The notes beneath the pieces were generated by a model. The model saw only the letters and a program-made list of their open reading frames with translations. It made no database searches and was not told the DNA's origin. From contig UQXF01000012.1 in NCBI GenBank assembly GCA_900544905.1, positions 1-45,457 of the forward strand: DNA of 45,457 nucleotides, written 5' to 3'. The DNA comes from an uncultured Clostridium sp. (GTDB taxonomy: Bacteria; Bacillota; Clostridia; Lachnospirales; Lachnospiraceae). Every line of letters starts with the position of its first letter. Position 1 is the stretch's first letter. The position numbers and the translations under genes were made by a program. Below, one piece after another: positions 25,126-33,935 of this stretch.

Positions 25126-25845
25126 TTAATTTGCGGTTGTAATTACAATCTGGTTAAGCTCACACCCGGTCTTACGGGTAATGATATCTTCAATCTGTGT
25201 TCGCTGGGTATCGGTGAGCTCCGCAATACTCAAGGTAACATCCACACTCTCATCAGAAATACTCACAATGGAATCTGCAAATCCCTTTGCCGCAAGCTGG
25301 GTTTCCGCTGCCGCTTCCTTCTCCATGCGCTCCGTCATTGACAGCATTTTGTTAACAGCATCCTTTTTGGAATCCTCGGATAAATTTTCATTATTGATAA
25401 TCTCAAGAAGCATTTCCTTTGTTTTAGAACGGGTCTGTTCCCTGTTCAGCTTTGCCTGGGACAATGTCACAGAGGCATTGGTAAGTACAGTTTCTCCCAC
25501 TTTGTCGGATTCAATCGGGTCCCCGTTTTCGTCCAGGCTGGCGTCTGCCACATCTGTATCCTCCCCGGACTGTTCGTCCTTGTCAGCCTCCGCAGTCCCG
25601 TTCTCCTCTGCCGCTTCACTGGAAGCATCCTCATTTTGCGCCAGCTCCTGCCCATCTACCGTATCTTCCACTGCAGCACTCACTGCCGCATCATCTGAAT
25701 TTCCGCTGGCACCTTCGCTTTCCATATTTTCAACAGAAGTATTTAAGACCTGTTTATCACTGGTAAAATTCAGATATCCCGCCACCGCAATCATAATTGC
25801 CAGCGCCGTTATAATAACCTGATTTTTTTTGAAAATCTTCTTCAT
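25126..25845 (-). CDS. spoIIIAH: Stage III sporulation protein AH
   Basis: 239 residues. Basic N-terminus, one membrane helix (about 9-27), an acidic low-complexity linker (about 40-115), and a C-terminal ring-building domain (LSEDSKKDAVNKMLSMTERME to the end). SpoIIIAH sits in the mother-cell membrane and binds SpoIIQ to form the feeding-tube channel of the engulfed forespore. The linker is long compared with B. subtilis, as often in Lachnospiraceae. Last gene of the operon. Confidence 0.93.
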   Translation of the reverse strand: MKKIFKKNQVIITALAIMIAVAGYLNFTSDKQVLNTSVENMESEGASGNSDDAAVSAAVEDTVDGQELAQNEDASSEAAEENGTAEADKDEQSGEDTDVADASLDENGDPIESDKVGETVLTNASVTLSQAKLNREQTRSKTKEMLLEIINNENLSEDSKKDAVNKMLSMTERMEKEAAAETQLAAKGFADSIVSISDESVDVTLSIAELTDTQRTQIEDIITRKTGCELNQIVITTAN

Positions 25846-25872
25846 AAAAATCCTCTCTTTCTGCTGTTTGCA

Positions 25873-26535
25873 TTATTGCTGCAATTTACACACTACTATT
25901 TTATGGGCATCAATTGAAAATAATGCCTCTACTGCCTCTTTAATACGAAGGGCGAGTTCAGAATTATCGCCACCCTCACAAACCACCACTACTCCCTCAA
26001 TATCAGGATATAGCTCCTGGACAACAATCGGTGTCGTATCCCCTCCTTCTTCAATCAAGACAGTTTCCTGGTCACTTTTGATACTGGTGCTCTCCGTCTC
26101 CTTACCCTCTTCACTACTTTTTTCCGTCTGGCTCTCATAGGGCTGGTTCTTGTCTAATATCTTTTCACCATTATCCTTAAGCGTAATCATGACCAAAACC
26201 TTTCCTGCGCCCTCCATACCTCCTATGGTTTGTTCTAGCTTATTCTCCAGCTCCTCAATATATGCATCCTTTTTACTATTTTCTACCGTCTTATCCGAAA
26301 CATCTGCCTCTTTCTCTGAGGTTGTCTTTTTCTCTTTGCCGGAAAAGGAGGATACCGGAGTTGCAATCAGCAGAAAGAACACCCCTAACAGAAACAGGAT
26401 GATTACCTTTTCCTTTTTTTCCTTGGATAATTTCAGATTTTTTATCAGACCGAGAGATAATTTCTCCATGTCCGGCATTTTTTTCTGCTCTGTTTCCTCC
26501 TGGTTCTTTGTTTCTTCCTCTTCACCTGCTCCCAT
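25873..26535 (-). CDS. spoIIIAG: Stage III sporulation protein AG
   Basis: 220 residues. Charged N-terminus, membrane helix at about 43-62 (VIILFLLGVFFLLIATPVSSF), coiled linker, and the SpoIIIAG C-terminal domain (YPDIEGVVVVCEGGDNSELALRI). In B. subtilis it forms a large ring in the mother-cell side of the SpoIIIA-SpoIIQ complex. The start overlaps the spoIIIAF end by 14 bases. A Ser/Glu/Thr-rich insertion at about 130-165 lies within the beta region. Confidence 0.93.
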   Translation of the reverse strand: MGAGEEEETKNQEETEQKKMPDMEKLSLGLIKNLKLSKEKKEKVIILFLLGVFFLLIATPVSSFSGKEKKTTSEKEADVSDKTVENSKKDAYIEELENKLEQTIGGMEGAGKVLVMITLKDNGEKILDKNQPYESQTEKSSEEGKETESTSIKSDQETVLIEEGGDTTPIVVQELYPDIEGVVVVCEGGDNSELALRIKEAVEALFSIDAHKIVVCKLQQ

Positions 26536-26986
26536 AAGTAATCACAACCTCCTCTCCAAATAAATTTTTCAGATACAGCTCCAGCTTTTCCAGTCCCCTT
26601 GCCTCACCGTCAAACAAAATTGCCACCTCCTGTACCTGACCGGTTTCATCCACCGTTGTACGCACTTCCTTTACCGAATAGTTACTTTCCTGAAAATTTG
26701 CCATCAGCTGTATGTTCAGGGATTCCTCATAGAGTTCACGATTGGAATCGGATACGCCATCCTCTTCCGTTTCCAGCATCAGAAAATTGCGGATATATGC
26801 CGCATAGGTACTGCCATCCACCTGGAAAATCTCCATTACCGGATGCAGCATAACGAGAATAAACAGCAGCCCTACCACCATTCCAATATGTTTTTGATAG
26901 GATTTATTCGGACTCAGCATCAGAATAACGGAAGCAAGTATTCCAAACAATAATCCACTTTTTACCCAGGAAAGAATCATTTCCAT
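26522..26986 (-). CDS. spoIIIAF: Stage III sporulation protein AF
   Basis: 154 residues. Two N-terminal membrane helices (about 8-26 and 34-50, SPNKSYQKHIGMVVGLLFIL being the link) and a soluble C-terminal domain (YSVKEVRTTVDETGQVQEV). The start ATG 26986 has no strong ribosome site within normal distance (AAAGGA is about 18 bases away). A second ATG two codons in is no better. It lies directly after a 206-bp palindromic element inserted behind spoIIIAE, so its translation may be separately controlled. Confidence 0.92.
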   Translation of the reverse strand: MEMILSWVKSGLLFGILASVILMLSPNKSYQKHIGMVVGLLFILVMLHPVMEIFQVDGSTYAAYIRNFLMLETEEDGVSDSNRELYEESLNIQLMANFQESNYSVKEVRTTVDETGQVQEVAILFDGEARGLEKLELYLKNLFGEEVVITYGSR

Positions 26987-27029
26987 ACTTTACACCAAAT
27001 ACTATCCTTTCTTTTTCCGCTTCTATTAA

Positions 27030-27235
27030 GTAATTGCGAAACTCTCTATTTTCAAAACCCAGTTGTGCAATATATACAATATCATAAGCAGGGTGCTTTG
27101 GAGCCGTTGGTACTTAGGTGCCGTATTTTGGCACCTTACGTACCACTACGAGCGACAAGCAGCAAAAGCGTACCTAGCGTTGATATTGTATATATTGCAC
27201 AACGGTCGGTAACGAATAGAGAATTTCGCAATTAC
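27030..27235. repeat. 206-bp palindromic element within the spoIIIA operon
   Basis: Outer arms 27030-27050 and 27215-27235 match at 20 of 21 positions. Inner arms 27062-27084 and 27181-27203 match at 23 of 23. Between them are symmetric 11-base mismatched stretches on both sides. The centre holds another hairpin, AGGTGCC (27116-27122) with GGCACCT (27130-27136), extendable to 27109-27144. There is no ORF and no clear target duplication. The right end abuts the spoIIIAE stop codon (27236). It may be a MITE-like element or a regulatory cruciform. Confidence 0.9.
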
Positions 27236-28432
27236 CTATCCTGTATACAGCTTCACATTTGTTGTCAGGATGACAATCGCAATGGAAAGCACCGATAATA
27301 CAATGGAGGTGGCAGCTGCCCGCAGTAAAATCCCTGTACTGTCTGCCGCCGCCTGGATTCCCGACAGAATCCGCTTGTCACTGATAGGCTGGACCAGCGC
27401 CAGAATCACCCGGTACACAATATAAAAGCAGAAAATCTTTAACAACGGAATACTCCCCAATACCAGCAGGACAATCACTGCCGTAATACCGACACTGTTT
27501 TTAATCAGTACCCCGGCTCCCAGTAAAATGGTGCTGAGCCCGGATAGAGACGCACCTCCCGGAATTACAGACAGCCCCTTTTGCAGAACATTATATTTCG
27601 CGTTGTCATATACCGGCACCAGTATACTCTTCATTACATTTAAGCCGATGATTCCGGTGACAATTGCCTTCAGCAAAAACCGGATTCCCTGCTTTAAAAG
27701 CCCCGCCAGCTTGGAAAAACGGTCCTGTGTGTTAATCTGGTTTAACAGCGCGATTAGAAAATAAATGCGGATTGCCGGAAGGATAATAACCAGCAGCGTC
27801 TTTTCCACAAAGGACAGCATCCACAAAAACATGGAATTTACCATCTGTGATGTCGTGAGTCCGCCACACAAAACAACAGACATATAAAATGCAGGCAGCA
27901 GACACTCCATAATATCTTTTATGTAATAAACCGTTTCCTCCGCCAAATCGTAAACAAGGGTAAAGGACTGCATCAAAAGCACTGCAATCATCAGATAGGT
28001 AATATAAAAGCCCTGTTCCCCCACATAGCTGAACTTCAGCAGAGAGGAATAGTTACTGAAAATGGCTGCAATGATAACCAGTACAACCAATCGCACCAGC
28101 AGTTCCCTGTTCTGCATGATTTCACCGGTTATATTCTCATAAAAGCCCTCCAGTGCCTGTCCGACTGCCTCCTCCACCTTCCCCTCCAGCAGCAGATTAT
28201 AAATATCCAGAAACGAGAAGCTCTCCGTCTGCCCATACTGCCGGGTAAGGGCATTCAAATCCTCCTCCAGCCCATCCATTTCCACACTGTCATAGAAGCT
28301 GTCATAATAGGTATCCACCAGCTGCCCGGACTGGTCATCATACCCGGAGGCCTCTGTCCTTATACCGCATGTCCAGCAAAAAAGGAGCACCAGACCTATG
28401 AACAAAATCAGAAGGCAAAGCTTTTTTTTCAC
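27236..28432 (-). CDS. spoIIIAE: Stage III sporulation protein AE
   Basis: 398 residues, multi-pass membrane protein with an N-terminal signal-like helix (LCLLILFIGLVLLFCWTCG), then about seven hydrophobic segments from residue 105 on (LLVRLVVLVIIAAIF and later). The family is a proposed transporter-like part of the SpoIIIA channel. The start is GTG 28432, with GGAG six bases upstream; there is no closer ATG. Stop codon TAG at 27238-27236 is followed directly by the palindromic element. Confidence 0.95.
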   Translation of the reverse strand: MKKKLCLLILFIGLVLLFCWTCGIRTEASGYDDQSGQLVDTYYDSFYDSVEMDGLEEDLNALTRQYGQTESFSFLDIYNLLLEGKVEEAVGQALEGFYENITGEIMQNRELLVRLVVLVIIAAIFSNYSSLLKFSYVGEQGFYITYLMIAVLLMQSFTLVYDLAEETVYYIKDIMECLLPAFYMSVVLCGGLTTSQMVNSMFLWMLSFVEKTLLVIILPAIRIYFLIALLNQINTQDRFSKLAGLLKQGIRFLLKAIVTGIIGLNVMKSILVPVYDNAKYNVLQKGLSVIPGGASLSGLSTILLGAGVLIKNSVGITAVIVLLVLGSIPLLKIFCFYIVYRVILALVQPISDKRILSGIQAAADSTGILLRAAATSIVLSVLSIAIVILTTNVKLYTG

Positions 28433-28444
28433 AGAATGCTCCTT

Positions 28445-28828
28445 TCACAAAACAGAAGTAATTGTCTCAACAATTGCCATTAAAATCGGCATACTCATCA
28501 CCATCATGGTCATTTTTCCTCCAATTTCAATCTGGCTTGCCACCGCAACAAATCCGGATTCCCTGCAGATATTTGAGGCAAACTCGCAGAGATAGGAAAT
28601 CCCCACAATCTTAATCAGGATTTCAAAATAACCGGATTCCAGTCCGATATCCCCCATCACATCATCTAAAAAATCCATGACAAAGCTTAGACGGTTCAAT
28701 ATATAGAAAAGGACGAATATGCTTAATGCCAGGGACAGGTAAACCCACAATGGACTGTTGAGACTTTTTAATTTGATTGCCAGCAAAACCCCTATCACTA
28801 CTCCGCATATAATTTTAAAAAAGCTCAT
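28445..28828 (-). CDS. spoIIIAD: Stage III sporulation protein AD
   Basis: 127 residues with four hydrophobic segments, as in SpoIIIAD/SpoIIIAC-family proteins (LNSPLWVYLSLALSIFVLF; ILIKIVGISYLCEFASNICR). Part of the membrane base of the SpoIIIA-SpoIIQ complex. ATG 28828; the next gene spoIIIAE starts 12 bases after its stop. Confidence 0.95.
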   Translation of the reverse strand: MSFFKIICGVVIGVLLAIKLKSLNSPLWVYLSLALSIFVLFYILNRLSFVMDFLDDVMGDIGLESGYFEILIKIVGISYLCEFASNICRESGFVAVASQIEIGGKMTMMVMSMPILMAIVETITSVL

Positions 28829-28843
28829 TTTACCCCTCCTGTC

Positions 28844-29038
28844 TCACAGGTCAAATAAATCCTGCATGGAAGAAAACAGTTCCGTAAAATATGGCAGCAG
28901 CCATGTCAGCACAATAATAATCCCTGCCATGGTTACAAAAAAAGCCTGGTCATCCCGTCCGGCATGCTTCAGCACCTGATTTAACAATGCCACAACAATG
29001 CCCAGCGCTGCAATTTTAATGATGATTTCAATCGACAT
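28844..29038 (-). CDS. spoIIIAC: Stage III sporulation protein AC
   Basis: 64 residues, two membrane helices. The family core KIAALGIVVALLNQVLKHAG and DDQAFFVTMAGIIIVL is easily seen. It resembles the second half of SpoIIIAD. ATG 29038, 13 bases after spoIIIAB ends. Confidence 0.95.
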   Translation of the reverse strand: MSIEIIIKIAALGIVVALLNQVLKHAGRDDQAFFVTMAGIIIVLTWLLPYFTELFSSMQDLFDL

Positions 29039-29051
29039 AGTAAATATCCCC

Positions 29052-29579
29052 TTATAACAGTAAAATCAGTGTCATAAATCCTCCAAACATACTTAATGTG
29101 GCTGCCACCTTTTTTTTCTGGCTCATTTCATCCTCCAGCAGGGTACGGTTCCGCTCAATATGCAGCAGTGCGTAATCAATCGCCTTAAGCTGTGAGGTTG
29201 TATCCACATTTCCCAGCTTGTCCGCCAGTTCACGCAGAGGCTCCAAATCATCCGCCTCCAATGCGGATTTCTCATATAAATGTGCAAGCTCCTCTGTCCA
29301 GATATCCGTAAAACAGGAATTTTCCTTTGCCTCCATCCTGTCCGACAGGGAAAAAAGCCACTCTTCAAAGGGCTCCCCTGCCCCCTTTGACAGGCTCTTA
29401 AAGCATTCCGGCAGTGTATTCCCCATATACTGGATTTCGCTTTTTAGCTGCAGCAAAATGCTGTAAAGCCGCCTCAGCTCCCGCCGCCTTGACTCCAAAA
29501 ACCGGCTTATACTGACAGACAGGTAACCGGAAGCCCCCATTACACAGATGATTCCTGCTATCTTACAAAAGAACGCCAT
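29052..29579 (-). CDS. spoIIIAB: Stage III sporulation protein AB
   Basis: 175 residues, close to the usual 170. N-terminal membrane helix (CKIAGIICVMGASGYLSVSI), a helical cytoplasmic-type middle (LRRLYSILLQLKSEIQYMGN), and a C-terminal hydrophobic end; the pattern is like type II secretion GspF-related proteins. Start placed at ATG 29579 with GAGGTGAGG upstream, ten bases after the spoIIIAA stop; the open frame reaches 29702 but would overlap spoIIIAA deeply. Confidence 0.94.
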   Translation of the reverse strand: MAFFCKIAGIICVMGASGYLSVSISRFLESRRRELRRLYSILLQLKSEIQYMGNTLPECFKSLSKGAGEPFEEWLFSLSDRMEAKENSCFTDIWTEELAHLYEKSALEADDLEPLRELADKLGNVDTTSQLKAIDYALLHIERNRTLLEDEMSQKKKVAATLSMFGGFMTLILLL

Positions 29580-29589
29580 TTGCCTCACC

Positions 29590-30573
29590 TCATTCCACCG
29601 GTATCCATTCTTCTCTGGGGCTTTTCCAGTCATATAAGACGCTCCCCCGCTCATCAAATATATTTTCAACGGTTCCGGGCTGTTTTCCCCCTGCCAGCAC
29701 AATAAAGCGTTTAAAAAGCTTTTCCTCCACCAGCTTCCTTAAAATCGGTTTATTCTTCACATCATCAATAGAGGCGCCGTGTACCGTGGCTAAAATCTGG
29801 CAGCCACAGTTCATGACATATGCCAGGGCGTCAATATCCTCCCTTTTTCCTATCTCATCCACTGCGATAACGGCTGGGGACATGCTCCGTATCATCATCA
29901 GCATACCCTCCGCCTTCGGGCAGCAGTCCAAAATATCCGTCCGCATTCCCACATCATTTTGCGGTACGCCCCGGTAACAGGCTCCAATCTCAGAACGCTC
30001 ATCCACCACTCCCACACTGATTCCCGGGTGATTTTCACAGCCATCCGAAATCATTCTTACCATATCCCGCAGCAGGGTTGTTTTACCACAGCCCGGCGGT
30101 GAAATAATCAGGGTATGGCAGATTTGTTTCCCCTCATATATGTACGGCAGTATATTTTTTCCACAGCCTTTTTTTTCATGGGACATACGGATATTAATAA
30201 AAGAAATATGCTTCACACATTTTACCCTTTCCTGTTCCAATATAACCTTTCCGGCAATTCCGATGCGGTGTCCTCCCTGCACGGTAATAAAGCCCTGCCG
30301 GATTTCATCCTCATATGCATAGAGGGAAAAACTGCTGATATATTCCAGAGTCTCCTTAATGTCGCCTGCGGTAATCTGATACCCCATTTCCGGCCGTCTC
30401 TCCAGATTTCCACATTCTGATACAAAAAATTCATTTCCGTTATATATGATAATAAACGGTTCGTTCATCCGCAACCTTAACTCCTGCAGCCGTTCAAAAT
30501 CCAAATCCGATGATTCCAGAATCCGCCGCAGCTTGGCAGACAATATTTTCAGTATCTCACTCTTTTTTCCCAT
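29590..30573 (-). CDS. spoIIIAA: Stage III sporulation protein AA (ATPase)
   Basis: 327 residues. Walker A SPPGCGKTT at about 159-167, Walker B VIAVDEIG, and GVVDERSEI between them; related to secretion-type ATPases. It should power the channel that keeps the forespore competent for transcription. First gene of spoIIIAA-AH. Expected control is by the mother-cell sigma factor E, but I could not identify a convincing -10/-35 pair of that type upstream. It is insulated from efp by a terminator. Confidence 0.96.
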   Translation of the reverse strand: MGKKSEILKILSAKLRRILESSDLDFERLQELRLRMNEPFIIIYNGNEFFVSECGNLERRPEMGYQITAGDIKETLEYISSFSLYAYEDEIRQGFITVQGGHRIGIAGKVILEQERVKCVKHISFINIRMSHEKKGCGKNILPYIYEGKQICHTLIISPPGCGKTTLLRDMVRMISDGCENHPGISVGVVDERSEIGACYRGVPQNDVGMRTDILDCCPKAEGMLMMIRSMSPAVIAVDEIGKREDIDALAYVMNCGCQILATVHGASIDDVKNKPILRKLVEEKLFKRFIVLAGGKQPGTVENIFDERGSVLYDWKSPREEWIPVE

Positions 30574-30681
30574 ATTTCCTCCCTGTTTTCAGCCGGTGCA
30601 CCCGTACCTGAACACTTTACAGTTCCCATACTTTTAATATATGTGAAAACAGCGGGAATATTACCAGATTTTGCGCAAAAA

Positions 30682-30718
30682 AAGAAAACTATGGAAAACA
30701 GCTTTCCATAGTTTTCTT
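30682..30718 (-). terminator. Terminator between efp and spoIIIAA
   Basis: Perfect 16-bp inverted repeat (30682-30697 with 30703-30718), loop ACAGC, followed on the minus strand by seven T. Located 30 bases after the efp stop. Confidence 0.92.
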
Positions 30719-30748
30719 AAATTAATATATATGCCTTGATAATAATAC

Positions 30749-31312
30749 TTATGCTCTTGAAAGATACTCGCCTGTACGGGTATCAATCATAATCTTATCA
30801 CCCTGGTTAACAAATAAAGGTACGTTAAGGGTTGCACCGGTCTCAACTGTACATGGCTTTGTTGCGCCTGTTGCCGTGTTGCCCTTTACACCAGGCTCAC
30901 ACTCTGTAACCTCTAATACCACATTGATTTCCGGCTCAATAGCAAATACATTCCCTGCATGGGAAACCACCTTAACATTCTCATTCTCTTTAACAAACTT
31001 AAGTGAATCTCCAACGACATCCTGACCCAATGCAATCTGGTCATAGGTCTCGTTATCCATGAAGTAATATAAATCTCCATCTTCATACAGATACTGCATA
31101 TTCTTTCTATCAATATGGGCAGTCTCACACTTCTCAGTCGGACGGAAGGTCTTCTCAACCACACCACCGTTCACAATATTCTTTAACTTGGTACGGACAA
31201 AAGCAGCGCCCTTACCCGGTTTTACATGCTGGAACTCAATAATCTGATAAATGTTACCCTCAAATTCAATCGTTACACCATTTCTAAAATCGCCTGCTGA
31301 AATAGTTGCCAT
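30749..31312 (-). CDS. efp: Elongation factor P
   Basis: 187 residues, three OB-like domains. It helps ribosomes at polyproline stretches. The tip loop is KPGKGAAF (31-38) with Lys 34 where modification occurs in other bacteria; no modification genes (epmA/B, ymfI) are in the window. End motif IMIDTRTGEYLSRA is typical. Own promoter at 31396-31424 and terminator downstream, so monocistronic. An efp gene just ahead of spoIIIA is a common order in Clostridia and Bacilli. Confidence 0.98.
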   Translation of the reverse strand: MATISAGDFRNGVTIEFEGNIYQIIEFQHVKPGKGAAFVRTKLKNIVNGGVVEKTFRPTEKCETAHIDRKNMQYLYEDGDLYYFMDNETYDQIALGQDVVGDSLKFVKENENVKVVSHAGNVFAIEPEINVVLEVTECEPGVKGNTATGATKPCTVETGATLNVPLFVNQGDKIMIDTRTGEYLSRA

Positions 31313-31395
31313 TATAAAAATCCTCCTTAAAATAAATCACATATCATACGTACTTATTAAACCACTCATTACAGTATAAGCACTCACCTGTCAAG

Positions 31396-31424
31396 ATTAT
31401 ACAGTAAAATGATATCTTTTTCAA
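31396..31424 (-). promoter_or_regulatory. Sigma-A-type promoter for efp
   Basis: Minus strand TTGAAA (31419-31424), 17-base spacer, TATAAT (31396-31401). Leader of about 75 bases before the efp ATG. Confidence 0.8.
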
Positions 31425-31455
31425 CCAAAAATTTCCTCAAATGTCTGTGCCTCTA

Positions 31456-32076
31456 TCAGTCCTGTGCCGCCAGCGCTTTTTCTGCGGCCTCCAGGGATTC
31501 ATAGCCATAGAGCAATGCCGTATTGGTCATAATGATTTTTGCCAGATTTTGATTGCTGTGCTCCAGCTCCACAATCCATCTGCCGTACAGCCCCAGCGTC
31601 CAATCTGAATAGGTCATAAGCTCTCCCTTTAAATAGGTTTCATAGGATGTGTTTTCCGGTGTATCCTCCGATGAGCGGATGCTTCTGGCATTTGCCGCCA
31701 TATGGGGATACTCCGCCGCAAATTCTTCCATCCATTCCACCTGAAGCTCCGCAATCTGATTCACAACCGCCCGTTTTTTCTCAGAGCAGGCAGGAAGCTG
31801 CTCCTGAATCAGCCGGTACTCCTCCGGAACAGTGGACTCCATCATACGTCCATACTTCTCTGTAATCAGATTCCAGCCCTTCTCATTCGCCTCTGTAAAA
31901 TCCACATAAAAGCTTTCCAGCAGATTTTCCGGCCATGCAAGATACTGGCTTTTCCGCATAACCGAAAACGTATTCCAGTCATTCTGGCAGTCCGCCCTGC
32001 CGCCAAGGTTATCTACCTTGTCAAAGGCATTCCATTCCAGCTTCACAATGGCATTTACCAATTCTTCTTTTTCCAT
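31456..32076 (-). CDS. DUF4125 family protein
   Basis: 206 residues, soluble, mostly helical. The family pattern is VKLEWNAFDKVDNLGGRADCQNDW near the start (read in two parts: VKLEWNAFDKV, GGRADCQNDW) and a C-terminal YSDWTLGLYGRWI. DUF4125 has no known function. The gene follows the TPR-DUF4037 gene by 15 bases, and the two families are, as I recall, often neighbours, so the proteins may act together. Start ATG 32076. Confidence 0.85.
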   Translation of the reverse strand: MEKEELVNAIVKLEWNAFDKVDNLGGRADCQNDWNTFSVMRKSQYLAWPENLLESFYVDFTEANEKGWNLITEKYGRMMESTVPEEYRLIQEQLPACSEKKRAVVNQIAELQVEWMEEFAAEYPHMAANARSIRSSEDTPENTSYETYLKGELMTYSDWTLGLYGRWIVELEHSNQNLAKIIMTNTALLYGYESLEAAEKALAAQD

Positions 32077-32091
32077 ATCTATCTTCCTTCC

Positions 32092-33891
32092 CTAAGCTAA
32101 CTGCAGGATATACGGTATCTGCTGCTCCAAATAAAGGGCGCTGCTCCTCGTATATCCCTCTTCCCTTAAAAGCTTCCCTATCTCTGCGGCAATCTCATTT
32201 ATAGCCATTAAAACCTCATCCTCTTTGTTGGTGGTTCCAATCCAGTCAATCTGCTCCCTTGTCTGATAAGAAGCGGTGTCGGGAATTTTCCCCATAAGGG
32301 ATTTTACACCATCCAGAATTTTTTCTCCCTTTGCCAGCTTAGCCGCCTCCGTTACCATCCATTTTCTATGGGGCGCATAGACTCCGTTTATCAGGTAAAG
32401 CAATTCCATCACATGCTCCTCAAAAGAATGTACCATCAGGGAAGCCCCATATATATCCTGTCTTTGCATCAGCCGCTGGTAATTATACTGGCCCTCCTGG
32501 CAGATTTCTCCCAGCTTCTGCGCCATTTTTCTCCTTCGCACTCCTTCCGGATAACCCTTTTGCAGATTTGCATAAATTCTGCCGAACAGAGAGTCCCCGC
32601 CGTCAAATATCTCCCCGTTTGTAACGGTTTTTAACCGCCAGTCCTCCATCCTCAGCCATGTATCCTCCGGCAGCGTCTGGAACCGGATTAAATACTCCAG
32701 CTCCTTCTCATTCAGGGAGAGTATCCTGCCAAAGAAATCCTCCAATACAATAACACCATTCCGGGGCGCTGACGGGATTTTTTCCGGCTTTGAAAATCCG
32801 CGGTAGTCCTCCGGAAGGGAATCATAGACCTTCTCCAGCTCTTTTCCAAACCGGCTGTACTGCTCTTTTGTCACGAAGATACAAAAGCCCGGTCCAAAAT
32901 CATGGTCCATTGACAGGATGTCATCTACACCAAAGCACTCGGAGCCCTCTCCCACCTTTGCAAAGGAAAGCTCTGACAATTCCACCCTTTCATGTCCGTC
33001 CTGTGCATTCCATTCCTCCTGCCATTTCTGGAATCCGGCTTTGCCATATTGTGTATAATACTCCCTGGCAAGCGTCATTCCCTTTAATGCCTCCGGCTTT
33101 TGCAGGGCGGCATAGCTTACCTGAAGGTTGGACACAATGCGGAAATAAGCGTGTGTCAGACCAACATGCTTCCTTAGAGCTGTCATTGCCTGCTCATAGC
33201 ATTGCACCGCCTGTTCATACTCCTTTGCGGCAAAATGAACGTCTCCCGACACGGAAAGCGCCGCACTGTAATGGTAATCCTCTGTCAGACCATTTCTAAA
33301 GATAGCAAGCCCCTTCGCCACATTTTCCTTTGCCATAGCTACGTCGCCTGCCTTCACACAGGAGGCAGCCAGATTGGTGTAGGTAACCGCCAGCTCCACA
33401 ACCGCCTCAGGATATTCCCTTACAATCAGAAGCGCCTTGTTAAGCATTTCACAGGCTTTATCAAACTGCCCCATTTCCTGATAGAGCAGAGACAGGTTAT
33501 TATATAACCCGGCATACCGGAAATCCTTCTTATCCAGCACCTTTTCATAAATATCAGACACCATGCGGTAGTATTGCAGGGATGTCTCCAGCTTGCCCGA
33601 AGCCCGGTATGCATTTGCTATGTTGAGGCAGCTGGTTCCGTAGTGTATGGTATCCTTAAGCCCCGCCCGCTCCATAAAGGGCAGAAGCTTTTCACAATAG
33701 ATTTGTGCCTTGTCATACTGGGACGCATCCCGGTAAAACCCAATCAGCTCATTAATAATAGTAATGGCGCTTCCCACATCCTTTTCCTGTAACGCCTGTT
33801 CCAGATTAGAGGATAAATAATCCTCTACCTTTTCACTCTGCCGCTCTGCATAAAGCGCATCCAGTCCGTCTATCACCTTTTGAATATCCAA
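32092..33891 (-). CDS. TPR protein with C-terminal DUF4037 nucleotidyltransferase-like domain
   Basis: 599 residues. Residues about 40-265 are tetratricopeptide repeats (e.g. FRYAGLYNNLSLLYQEMGQFD; KEYEQAVQCYEQAMTALRK). From about 305 a DUF4037-type nucleotidyltransferase fold starts: GS at 316-317 in GEGSECFG, and the DxD-like pair Asp 329 and Asp 331 in SMDHDFGPGF. Its active residues thus look intact. Substrate unknown; such folds can nucleotidylate proteins, RNA or small molecules. Start codon is TTG at 33891, with GGAGG eight bases upstream. Downstream DUF4125 is 15 bases away; upstream CobK-like gene 44. Confidence 0.85.
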   Translation of the reverse strand: MDIQKVIDGLDALYAERQSEKVEDYLSSNLEQALQEKDVGSAITIINELIGFYRDASQYDKAQIYCEKLLPFMERAGLKDTIHYGTSCLNIANAYRASGKLETSLQYYRMVSDIYEKVLDKKDFRYAGLYNNLSLLYQEMGQFDKACEMLNKALLIVREYPEAVVELAVTYTNLAASCVKAGDVAMAKENVAKGLAIFRNGLTEDYHYSAALSVSGDVHFAAKEYEQAVQCYEQAMTALRKHVGLTHAYFRIVSNLQVSYAALQKPEALKGMTLAREYYTQYGKAGFQKWQEEWNAQDGHERVELSELSFAKVGEGSECFGVDDILSMDHDFGPGFCIFVTKEQYSRFGKELEKVYDSLPEDYRGFSKPEKIPSAPRNGVIVLEDFFGRILSLNEKELEYLIRFQTLPEDTWLRMEDWRLKTVTNGEIFDGGDSLFGRIYANLQKGYPEGVRRRKMAQKLGEICQEGQYNYQRLMQRQDIYGASLMVHSFEEHVMELLYLINGVYAPHRKWMVTEAAKLAKGEKILDGVKSLMGKIPDTASYQTREQIDWIGTTNKEDEVLMAINEIAAEIGKLLREEGYTRSSALYLEQQIPYILQLA

Positions 33892-33935
33892 GCCTGTATC
33901 CTCCTGTCATAGATTCCCCACAATTTTTCCTTTCT

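Noticed and set aside
25181..25822. Plus-strand open frame of 213 codons opposite spoIIIAH
   Set aside because: Ser/Ala-rich shadow of the acidic spoIIIAH linker; no start signals and it lies over a well supported gene.
30574..30670. Sigma-E-type promoter for the spoIIIA operon
   Set aside because: An ATATATT string could be a -35, but no matching CATA-type -10 was found at the proper distance, so I did not annotate it although such a promoter is expected.
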